This document shows, piece by piece, positions 12,801 to 24,900 of a stretch of DNA of 64,000 nucleotides (the first letter of the stretch is position 1; the number at the start of each line of letters is the position of its first letter). The stretch covers positions 2,823,570 through 2,887,569 of the forward strand of contig JABAKD010000012.1 of assembly GCA_012845835.1 (NCBI GenBank), given 5' to 3'. The translations under genes were made by a program, and so were the position numbers. Under the pieces are notes generated by a model, which did not search any database, was not told the DNA's origin, and saw nothing but the letters and a program-made list of their open reading frames with translations. The stretch comes from Undaria pinnatifida (lineage: Eukaryota; Sar; Phaeophyceae; Laminariales; Alariaceae).

Positions 12801-15800
12801 GGCGGCGGCGACTCGTTCTCGCCTGACCGGAAGGATGACGCTCAGTTGGTGCCTTGGGAGGAGGGCACTTGGCCGCCCCCGGTGAGAATATACAAGTACC
12901 AGGCTTTCCGTCGTAGTGGTCATAGCGAGGGTGACGCAAGAAATAAGGATTCCCTCGACAGCAGCAGAGCATCAATATGCTGCAAAGCAATAGCTGCAGG
13001 TCATCAATATTAGGAATGCAAAAAGCAGCAGCCGCAACAACAACAGCAGCAACCATACTGCTGTGTGCTCACCCAATACCGAGGAGGAGTGCGCCGATAA
13101 AACGTTTACACGAAGAAGGAACCTGACAGTAAAACGTGCACTGCCGCTTCTTGTATCTTACAGGTGCGTGCCCACAGTACGCACTGCACAGGATATGCCA
13201 TCCACAAACGCGTACCAGGTACCACCACTACCTCGTATACCCTCCACAGTGATGGTGTAGGAAAGGCGTATCACCATGACGTTCACGCCTATTTTTCCAG
13301 ACGAATTCGTATCACCGTTACCTCGTATACTATACTCGTACTGCTGCATTACAGTAGTCTATGACAAACGAAGAGTAGTCAACATCTACGTCACATCTGC
13401 GCTGTATTTTCGTTTGTGGAAGGCGTGTCACCTTGTGTTTTGAAACACCTTCACCCCAATTTACAGACGGGGTTGTCGCAAGAAAAAACGCCTACGTAGT
13501 CTCCTCAATCGAATCAAAATGCCTTCAACATAGCCTCGATGTATAACGGATCGAGGTCGAAAGTCACGTTAAACTTTTTTTTTGGCTTGCGTGCAGAAAT
13601 TCCATCCCACTGTAAATTCCATCCCACTGTTTTGTTCTTCATGACTTTTTTAAGGAGGCCTGCCAGGGGCTGCTGTTGTTTTTGTCGTTTTCTCTTTTGG
13701 TCGTATTCCTTGAGGGGTCAAAACTAGAGCGTATAAAGCATATGGCAAATAACATCCATAACAGGTACTGGGGTACCAGGCACCAAGGTTTAACACCAGC
13801 AGTTATTTTTTTCTATCTTGAAGTTAGAGTTGTAGCGGGTATCTCGCTCAGTTTTGATTCTTACTCAAGTTTCGAGATTATTTGTCTCGACTTTTTTCCG
13901 AAATCCTTTCACGATTTTTATGTTTACTCTAGTGTTCATGTTTTATCTTGGAAGTTGATGTGGTAGCGACTATCTCGCTCAGTTTTGATTGCGTTTGGAT
14001 TCTGGTTCGCGCGTGGAAAACCCTTTTTTCGATTTTATACCGTTATTGTTGCTATTTTTATCTTGAATTTAGTGTAGTAGCCGCTATCTCGCTCAGTTTT
14101 GACCCCTTTTAAATTCTGAGTCGAGTTTCGGAAACCCATTCTTCGATGTTTCGGTATAATATTCTGGGATTAGTTGTCAATATTGAAGTTAACGTGGAAT
14201 ATTTTGTATTGAAATCAGTGCGGCATGTTGTTTTGGAAGATAATGTGGGTTTCTTCGTCTCAAAGTTAGAGCCGTATTTCCATCTTCCAAGATTGTGTGA
14301 GAGCGACCCCATAGCGGGAAAGCGGGAAAGGAGCCCCGAAAATGTTGGGATCCGCTTCATTCCCGCAGATCTGCTCCCTTCCCGGGCAGCATAGGAAGTA
14401 CACCTGGTATTATAGCCCAAGCTATACTATATACATTCATCTCCTCTGGTCTGTGTTACTTGCCGGATTACTTGCCGGGAGAGGCTATTTTTTTTTCTTT
14501 GATTTTCAATCATCCCCCCCCCCCTCTTAATATATATATGTATATTATAGTTGGCCTCGATTGGCACCGACGCTGTAAAACATTATATGCATATTGGGGT
14601 TGGCGTTGGTTCGCAACGACGCTGTAAAAGATGCCAGTCACTGCGTGAGCTAGACAACCAGGGCACCGTTTTTTTTTTTTTTTTTTTTTGCCGGTTACCG
14701 TGATGGTTATCGAGTTGGATCACATTGTGCGGGGTGGAGAACCCTTACTCCGCACAAGGGGAAAGATGGTATCATGTAGCGTGAATATTGTGAGACACCC
14801 ACGAGACAGTTACATAGTAACACCCATTGCTGTCTCTGGAGTGGCCACACCAGAAAACAAAGTCACTCATTGGCGCTGTCATCCATGAGCAAGAAAGTGG
14901 GCACAAGGTGCCGAAGTCCGTCTTATGAGCGGTTCTTGGAATGATGAAGTTCACCGTTCATGCGACTCGCCGAACACCTCACGGCGCTTCGCGCTTGGTG
15001 CAAGCAATGTCTTGTCTGGTTCGTGAAAACCCGACGTGCTCCGTCCCGGCATAGTAGGGATGCGAGGGCCTATGATCATACGACTACGGCCATGCACAAA
15101 CTGAGTTCACCTCCCCCCCCCCCCCCCCAGGGCAAGCAGGATTTAGGCCGAACCGTAGTAGCGTAAACCATGTGTACACATTAGGTAAGATCATTGGAGG
15201 TAGGAAAGACGCCGGGCTAACGACGTACTGTTTCTTCCTAGATGTACAGAAGGCCTATGGCACAGTATGGAGGAATTGGTTGTGGGAAATGATGTGGGCT
15301 GGGATCCGAGGAAAGATGTGGAGAACGACGAAAAAGATGACGGAATGTGCGAGAAGTGCTGTGATGCTGGACGGGGAAATATCCAAATATGTTGACATTT
15401 TCCATGGTGTTGCGCAGGGCTGTAAACTGTCGCCCAATCTATTCAATGTGTATAGTTTTTAGTAGCAGTCGAAGCAGCAAAGCGAGGAGTCACGATGGGG
15501 GAGGGTACGGTTTCGGGGTTGATGTTTGCGGATGATTTCGTGGGGACAAGATGGATGCGATCCTAACAAACCCGCACCTTGACACTAGGATAATAGTGTT
15601 CTGATGAATGTGATTGTACCAAAGTTAGAGTATGCAGGAGAAGTATGGGAAGGGAATGCGAAGTTCGGAAAACAATTGGAAACAGTGCAGATGACAGCAC
15701 AGCTAAAAATATACTAGGATGCTCAAGGACGACGAGTAATACAGTACTAAGAGCAGAACTAATGTACGCAATTAATACAGAGGCGTGAGAACATTAAATG

Positions 15801-18800
15801 GCAATGTCAAGAAAAAAAAGAATATGCCAGAAAAGAGGTTGCCAGCCATAATTGATAAGGCTGTATGGGAGAAAGTAACAAAAGGACGAGCGCTGGAATG
15901 AGATGAGAAAACGTACTCGAGAAAATATGGAAGGATTTTTTAGGGGCGACCAAGAAGAAGTACTGTCTATAGAGAAGTTTGGCGGGTACAAGACAGAAGT
16001 AAAAGGAGAGTAGAAGAAAGGGAAAGACTAGCGCGAAGAAACAAGGTGAAAGGAGAAGCACTTGGAGGTATACGGCGGGTTGAGGGAAGATATTGGAATG
16101 AAAACGTACCTGGACGGCCCAATGGACTACGGAAAAAAGCTGAAACTGCGATTTCGTGTAGGGGACCTAGCAGTAGTCGGGAGGAGGAGGTCGTGGCTAC
16201 AAATATGTGCCCGTGTGGCACAGCATTAGGGGGTAAGACTCACATAGTAGGAGAATGTGAAATATACCAGGAGGAATGGGATGCGTTAGAGGAGATAATG
16301 AAATTATACGTACGTGTCATGGAAGAGTTTGGTAGACTAGAGAGTAGCGAGAAAACGATGGCTATCCTAGGAAATTAATGGTGGCCGCAGACGGCGAAAC
16401 GGGACGGGGATAGGATAGTCAAACAGTTTCTATGTGCTATGTGGAAGGAGTGCATTGAGCGCCCAAATGTTGGAGGTGTCTCTATTAGGAATAGGAACGG
16501 TGCTCCGTCTCGAAAGGGATGCGTGGCCAATGGTCAAATGATTAAGGCAAGCAACAAATGAGTACGCCCCCCCTTAACATGCCCCCCTTAACATGCCCCC
16601 CTTAACATGCCCTCAACCCCCCCCTCCCCCACACGAGGAGTTTAAGCCAACCAGATCCCGAAGGGCGAGCTTGTACATTAGACTCTAGAGTATCTTTTTT
16701 TTAGCTTCGGCGAATGGGTTTAACCCGTTTAGCGCCGAACTCCCGACACGGGGACCAAAAACTTGAAATCATACTAGGATTCTATTATAGGATACTTGTA
16801 GAGGTTGGAAATGCGTTAAGCATTCCTTAACCCTTTTTTGCCACCGCGGCAATTATTCCATACTGATTCCAAGTAGTTATCTCCAAAACCGTGGGTTCAG
16901 TTCTAACGGGGTTAACGCCGTCACTAGTGGAAACCCTTTTTGGGGGCAAATTTTACTTGAATATATTGTAGGGAGGGGTTTTGGGGCTCTAAAGGGGTGA
17001 AGCTCGCCACACTTCCACTTGCGTATCGCGTTTTGCCGAAACTTCCGAGAAGGGGAGGAGGTATCATAAGCGGTGACGGCTCCGTGAGCTTTTCTGTATT
17101 TACATTAAATTAAGTTGTTAAAATCAGTGCAGTGTGGCTAATATGATCGTGTTTCTTTGCGATTTCTTTTCAACCTCGTGGGGTACAGTTTTGTTGTGCT
17201 GAACTTTCCGCATTTTTGGAATCGGACGGGGACGTTTTGTTTTAGCTGTTCACGAGGGTCAGGTTGATACGATGCATGCGACACTCTGGTAGGCGGTGGT
17301 TGTGGGTCAACGAATCCCTCTCCGTTTCCACCGCCGGCGGCAGTCTCGAAGCCGTTCCTGCTAATCCGAGACAGCCTTCTGTTACCCGCGCTGGCCGTAG
17401 TCTCACCCCCAATCCCCCCTTGCCCCCTTCCCGCCACTATGAGACAGGAAGCTGACGCGGCCGGAAATTCGTCTGGAGCGCAGGAAGAAGAGTCGATGGC
17501 GTCAACGGCGGCCAAGGTTTTGGCGGCTGCCGTGCCGGGGTCGATGGTCGTGCGGGCGTACTTCCAGCTTCCAATGCTGAAGAAGGCCCCTCTAGAGGTG
17601 ACTGATCAAAACGCCTGACCAAGACTGCCGTCGGGGGGGGGGGGGGGAGGTACTCGTTTTTTTCTCGCCTTAGTCATTTGGCCATTGACCACACGTCTTT
17701 TTCGAGTCGGAGCACTGTTCCTTTTCGTGGTAGATACCTTGAGAGGGGGGGGGGGGGGGGGGGGGGAGGGTACTCGTTTTTGTTCTCGCCTTAGTCATTT
17801 GACCATTGACCACACGTCTCTTTCGAGCCGGAGCACTGTTCCTTCTCGTAGTATAGATCTTATGGCGGGGGGGGTGCTCGTTTCTTCCTTGCCTTGGTCA
17901 TTTGACCATTGACCACACGTCTCTTTCGAGTCGGACCACTGTTCGTTCTCCTGTTACTAGTAGAGGCCTTCCAACACTTGGGAAGGGGAGGGGGGGGTCC
18001 TCTTCTGGGGCTCGCGCGAACAAATCTCTCTCTTTGCTGCAAAAACTTTCGCTCTTGTGTTTTCGGGCTTCGCGATACACAGCGCACCGCTGTGGAGTTC
18101 GTTCTCACGCTGCTCCAGCAATGCTGCCGTAGCACTGGTGGAGCCCCCAAAATCCTCTGTACTAACTCCAAGTATTTTTTTCTCCAAAACAGGTGTTCGG
18201 TTGTGAAGAGGTTAGGTCGGTTTTGCAGCACGGGACGGAGCGCCTCGCGCGAGTCGCCTATAGTCGCTAGCGAAAATGACGCTCTATATTGTACTCTGTG
18301 CTAACATGACACTATACGATATTATAATACTGTATAATACCGTTATTTTAGCGTTGTATAATACTATCAGAAGTATAATCCCCGCTACCAGGAATACAAT
18401 ACCACGCGTAGTACTGTGGTACCGTAGCCTCGTAGCCTCGGCCGTCCTCAAAACTTCCGTCTTTAAAATGCATACGTAATGTTGGAGGATAAGGCAGGAG
18501 CGGCCTGGTGTGTTACTGCATACATGGTACACATTTCTAGGGAATAGTTTGGGCAACAGCAGTGGGTGCGCATCCATTTCTGGTTTTTTGTTATTTATGA
18601 AGAATTTTTGTTTGTGTTATTTTGACGAACTCGGCGTGGGCCTCAAACGCAGGATCACTTCGTTTGGGACTATCATGTTTTTCAGTTACTGGCTGAGCTA
18701 TTTCGCGCCGTTCTTGGGGTATTGCAGCGCCGGATATCAGTATTGATTTACGATGTCAATACATGTTGGTGCTGAATTTGTATGTCAAACACCTGTACGC

Positions 18801-21800
18801 TCTATGACGCTTCGGTTTGAAACAGTGTCGTATTGTAGGAAGGCCAATGCAACTCTCCCTGCGCTAACCCAGGTACGAAAAACACCGCCTTCCTTAATAG
18901 GAACTCCCACTTTTTTTTTCACACCCGCTCTACTTACCCCGACCCACGCCGCCGCTGCCGCTACTACCACTTCCACACCAACAACAACAACAACAACGCC
19001 ACCACCGTCACGAACACCACCACCACCCCCCCCCCCCCACCGCCCCCCACCGCCACCGCCGCCACCACCACCACCACCACCTCCACCACCACCACCACCA
19101 CCTCTACCATCACCACCGCCACACATGTAAGGTAGGAAATACGCGGGGCTAACAAGGTATTTGTTTCTAGATGGAGGGAAGACTCTTGACACAGTACGGA
19201 GGAATGGGTAATGGACAAAGTTGTGGGAGATTGGAATCAGAGGAAATATTTGGAGAATGATCACAATTGTGATGGAATGTGCGAGACGTGCTGTGATGCT
19301 GGACGGGAATTTTCGATTTGTGTTGGCATTTTTTACAAGGATTGGCACAGGGATGTAAGGTTTTGGTATCTTAGTGCCACGATCATTGCAGTCGAAGCAG
19401 CAAAGCAGGGAGTCGTCGCGGGGGGAGATGCGGTGTCGGGATTGATGCTTGCGCATGATTTGGTTGGGCTATCAGAAACATTCGAAGGACTGCAGACACA
19501 ATTGGCGAAGGCACTATAATGGGCTGTTAATAGCCAATCGAGAGTGTCATCGAACGTGGAAAAAAATGCGCATTAGTTGCATGTAACGAAAATCAGGAGA
19601 ACCCGGTGACGTTAAAAGGGAAGTGGGGAGAAGATCAATTACCGATCGTAGATTGGTATTCGTGCCTTGGCGTAGAGATATGGAATGACTGCTCTTGGGA
19701 TGCACACACTGCAAAAGTAATAGGAAACATGCAGGGAAGATGGATGCACGCCTAGCAGACTCGCGCGGCTCGACGTCAGGATTAAAACATGTGTTCTGAC
19801 GGATGGTGTTGTACCAAAGCTAGAAGGGGCACAAGTATGGGGAGGGCACTCTAAGTTCGTCAAACAGCTGAAAAACTGAAAATGTAGTTTTGATCAAGTA
19901 CGACGAGTAGTTCAGGGTTGGGAGCAGGACTGGGAATGCACCCACCTTGTTTATTTTTTACCCACTTGAAACAAGTACGAGAGACGTCAGGAAGTTTATG
20001 TGGCAAGGCAAAGGAGCATGCCAAAGAAGAGGTTGCCAGTAGTAGCTGATAGGGCTGCATGGGAGGAAGTAGCTCAAGGACGAGCTGGGATAAGGTGGGA
20101 ACAGCGTGGTGGAGACGGTATGGGAGGACGTGGGAGGAAACCACGAAGAAATACTGTCCATGGAGAAGTTTGGAGGGTACAAGACAGAGGTAGAATAAAG
20201 GGAAGAATTAGAAGGGAAAGGCTAACGCTAAGGAATTAGGTACAAGAGGAAGAACGTCTAGATATATGCAGGGGGTTAGGAGAAAATATAGGAATGAGAC
20301 CGCCTTTGCACGGCCCCATAGAGTAACGGGAAAACGCTGCAACTGCGAATTCGTGTGGGGGGCCATGACCTGCTGAGAGATAATAAGGGAGTATACCAGT
20401 AATCCGATGGAGGAGGAAGGCGCACAGAGGTGCCCTTGTGGTAAAACAAAACAGGAGAGAGTATAATTCACTCGGTGGGATATTGTGGACTGTGAAGGGA
20501 GGAACGGGATGTGTTTTGAGGAGAGGAAGAAAGCAGAGGAGTATGTCAGGAAGAAGTTTGGCACACTAGATAGTAGCGAGAGAGCGGTCGCTATGCTATA
20601 GGAGATGGGTGGTGGCCACAGACAGCCAAACAGGAAGCGGAAAGATGAGCGGAAAAAAGGAAAAAAATTGGGGGAAAAAAAAGAAGGAAATGTAATGAAA
20701 TGTAGTGAGCGCCCAAATGTTGGAGGTGTCTCTATTGAGAGCAGGAACGGTGCTCCGTCTCGAAAGGGATGCGTGTGGTCAGTGGTCAAACGACTAAGGC
20801 GAACAAAAATGAGTACCCCCCCCCCGCCTCCCCCCCACACCGCCGTCACCACCACCACCACCAAGAACACCACCACCCCCACCCCACCCCACCAACAACA
20901 CCACCAGCACCAACGACACGACCACCCGCCCCCCCTCCCCCCCCTCCCCTCCCCCTGCCACTACCAACATGAAAACCGCCACCGCCACCGCCACCAAGGT
21001 TAAGAAGGTGAACTACAAGGACAAAGACGAGTCAGACGAGCCCAAGTCCGGCAGGCTGTCGTCCAGGCTGAGCATCTTTAGGGGAGGACAGGACGCGGGG
21101 TCTTCCGGTACCCGATCCCCGGCGAAAGCCACCATCACTAAGGGCGCGGTGGTGCAAACCTTTATGGGTCCGGCAACTGTGAGGAAAGTTCGTGCTGAGG
21201 ATGGCATGTGCGAGGTGAGATGCCGGTTAACCCGGACTCAGCTGTACCCGGTAAAAAAATGTGCAAAGGTCGACAGAGACACCAGTACCACCCCGTTCCA
21301 GTTATTTCACATCTTGATACTCCAGGTACTGGCGAGTGCTCAACTTACTTCAGCTTTTTGTACTCCGGGTACTCGCAGGCGCTCAGATATTTCTAGTTTT
21401 TTTTACGGAGGACGATAGTAAATAGGACCAAATATTGTTGGTAAAAATATATGAATATATATGTTTTTGTGTCCACCGTAGGTCCTATTTACTAGGGTCC
21501 CCCGTAAATAGGATCTCCAGGTACTCGTATACTCGGTCATCTTCGGCTTGAGGTGCTCCAGGTATTCGCAAGTACTCGGTCATTTTCAGCTTTCGGTTCT
21601 GAGGTTCTAGCAGGAACTCGGTCATATTCAGCTTTGAATACTCCAGGTACTCGCAGGTACTCGGTCATTGTCAGCTTTTGGTACACCAGGGGCCGAGTCG
21701 TTAACGATGATTGGTACTCGCGAGTCATTGGCTGAGTACCAACGATTGGTATTGGTATTCTTGGCTACCTTTGAAAATGTGATCTCACCGTAGTATGTTT

Positions 21801-21919
21801 TTATTAATGGTGAGCGTGCAGTATTGGGTAGTTAATTCTACGGTCGTGTAGTACAGGTCTTTGTTTTTTTTGTTGTGTTTTTGCTGCCGCTGTGTTTATT
21901 GTTCCTACTTGAAGTTAAC

Positions 21920-21965
<46 letters not shown>

Positions 21966-24900
21966 CTGTTGCTGTTGCTGTTGCATTTGTGTATTTTGCT
22001 GATAATCGGCGTTGCTTTTGTGCTGCCGCTGCCACTGCCCCCCCCCCCTCACCTCTATCGGGACTGCCCACGAACGCATACCGCAGGTCGCCCTCCAGCG
22101 GTGGATACTACGGAACGGAATGCCGGTCTTCGCTAGCCTCCGCACCGCCGACCTAGTCGCGGACACGGCGTCTGCTGCCGCCGCGGCCGCCGCCGTAGGA
22201 AAATCCCCGTCCCTCCTCGGCCGCACGGGCAAGGTCTTCTCCTCCCTCTTCAAGCTCAACACCGACCCCGCCCCCCCACCCGCCGATGCCCGCGCCGCCC
22301 CCACGCCCCGGGAGCCTCGGGTGGGCGACATAGTAGACACGATATTCGGACCTGCCGCCATTACTGCGGTGCGAGGGGGTCCCGTCGTCGACACGTGGAC
22401 TACGGCCAAGGCGGCTAAGGCTGCGACGGTGGGAACTGGTTCGGGTAGCGGTTTGGGTAGCGGTCTGGATGGCGGTTCGAGGGGCGGTTCGCTTGGCGGT
22501 TCGGGTGGTGTTTCACGTTCCGTTTCAAATTTGGTTTCTTCGCGAGGGGTGGGAAACCGCCACAGCCGCGGCACCGCCGGTGCGATGTCGCCGGGTGCAA
22601 TGTCGGCTGGAGCGGTATCCGCGAGGACGGCTTTCTCGATGGCGGCTTGTCCACCAACTACTTCTGGTTTGATGGGCGCGGCGAGCGCCCCGGCGAGCCC
22701 CGCGAGCGTAGCGAGAGTGTCGAGCGGGATGGGGGTGACTAGCCGCTCGCTTTCATCTTCACCAACTCCGATCGCATCGCCGGCGGCGGCTCCTGCGACT
22801 AGCAAGGCCCTGCTGACCCCGCCTCGACACAACCCCCGCGAGCAGTCACCACCCGCGTCGGGACAGCAGCAGCAAAACCCTCCGGCGAAATCTCCGGCGT
22901 CCTTTGGCGGCGCGAAGGTTTCACCGAACTGCTTGCCTCCGCTTTCCCCTGTGCCTTACTCCATCTCCTCATCGTCCTCTTGCCTTGGGGGGGCGGCGGC
23001 TAGTGTTGTCTCGAGGAGACCCAGAGCGGCTTCTGTGTCCGTCACTACATCTTCCGACAGCGATAAGGGCGCGGAGGTGTCAGGCGTTATCGGAGAGGGG
23101 GGCGGAGTAGGGGAGAGTGATGGACTGGGTGTACAGTTGAGTGGCGGCAAAGCAGGGGTCTTACTTCCGGAAGAATTAGCCTCGTCTCCTCCTCCTCCTC
23201 CGCCTTCGGATGCTACTGCTGCCGCTGTTGGCAGTGCCGCTGCTTTAGCTGCCGGTGCTGACTCGGACGCGGCTACCATTACCCCGGCTTTTACACCATT
23301 GGCGTCTGCTGTGGCTAGTGCAGCGGTTGGTGGAGGGGGCCCCGTGTCTTCTGTGTTGAGCAAAGACGGGCATGATGAGGTTTCGTCCCCTCTTGGAGTT
23401 CGGTTTTTGCGTGATAGGCGGAGTGGGGGCGTGTCGAAGGCGGACGCTGGTGGCGGTGGCAGAGTGTCTCCGACGAAAACGGTTATGTACGAGGTGAGTG
23501 GGTGGGTCATTGGGTTAGCAAACCTTGTTTCTTTTTTCGCGTTTGTTTGTGTGTTCGTAGTGAAAAAAAAAAAACGTCGGTTTACTGTACGAAGTAGTAA
23601 CTTTTGTTTTATTTTATGAAATAAAAAAAGTTACCTGAGGCTTGGTCTATAGAGCCTGCGATGGACACAAAAACTTGTAATCAATCCCCTTGTTTTACTC
23701 GTCGTGTTGTTGTTCTCACATTAACTCGCATAATCAGGTCCATGGGCACAGGACAGGCTCCAGTAACTTTCGAGTGGAAGAGTACCCCGGGGAAAAAATG
23801 AATGAGCCATTAGTATTTGGTTCCGATTTTCATATACCCCCGTAATAGCATATGCCGATACTACTATGGTATTTCCTTGTGGAAAAAAGAGAGATTGGTA
23901 TGCTGACAGCAGGCTATTTACAATATTCTAGAGCTGTCTATATGGTCTAGTACCGGAGCGTGTTGTACCATTAAGTAAAAATACAACGTTAGACTCGTTC
24001 TAACACATGACTAAATCGTTGCAGTGTTTTTCTTTTTCTGCGGAATATTTAGTAGGCATTTACTAACGAACATCGATTTTGTTACTAAAGTAGACTGATT
24101 CTACGATAGCCCCACCAGCAATTGTCTTCAACGAACGTTTCATCATGGCTGCTCGACACTAGGAAAGATACGATTGAAAACAAAGTATCCATATATTTTC
24201 TTGTGCGCGAAAGGCCTATCGATCGATGGCGTCGGGGTGTCGAGGGACGCCGTATTTCAGGAGGTACGACGGGAGCTGGTTTTGAAACCAGCGATTCCGT
24301 CAAGGAAAAGTTGGGGGGGTTACCGTAGAACGACTCAGTACTACCTAGTGTACTAATTTAGTGTCGGTCACGATTTTCTCTTTTCAGGTGGAGTTTATGA
24401 AGTGGAGGATGACGGGCAACGTACCCGCGCGAGCGACGCTTAACCGTGCGAGTATCTGGGCGGACTGGGAGAAGCGCCCGCCCCCGGGGGGGGCGGGGAC
24501 GACCTCGGGCAGGCGCGGGGCAAAGGGAAGACACAGGGGGAAGCAGTCTTCTAGGCCGCAATCGTTTTTCGGTTTCATGTCTATGGTTGGTGGCAGCTTG
24601 GTCGGCGGCAGCGGAACCACCAAGATTGTGTCACCTACGGGATCACCGCGAAAGTGAGCAGCGATTAGTTATGGGGAAGGTGTTGTGTGTTTCATGATGG
24701 CGTCTGTGGGTACCCGTCGGACAAACAGTGGTGCACTGCCTTACCCTGACCGAGCTGAACCTGTCCTTCCCTACCCCACCTTGCTCTACCGTACCCTTAT
24801 TTACCTCAACTTGCCTACCCTTTCCTACCCGGTCTTTACCTACCCTACCGTCCCCTCCCCCTCCCCTAACCGAGGTGGCCCTATCCTCCCCTCCCCTGCC

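Noticed and set aside
13162-13220. Possible exon after TATCTTACAG
   Set aside because: No protein-like composition and no phase-consistent donor; the neighbouring exons join without it.
18753-19130. Pro-rich frame in front of a LINE
   Set aside because: Produced by a (CCA)n tract; no flanking exon fits.
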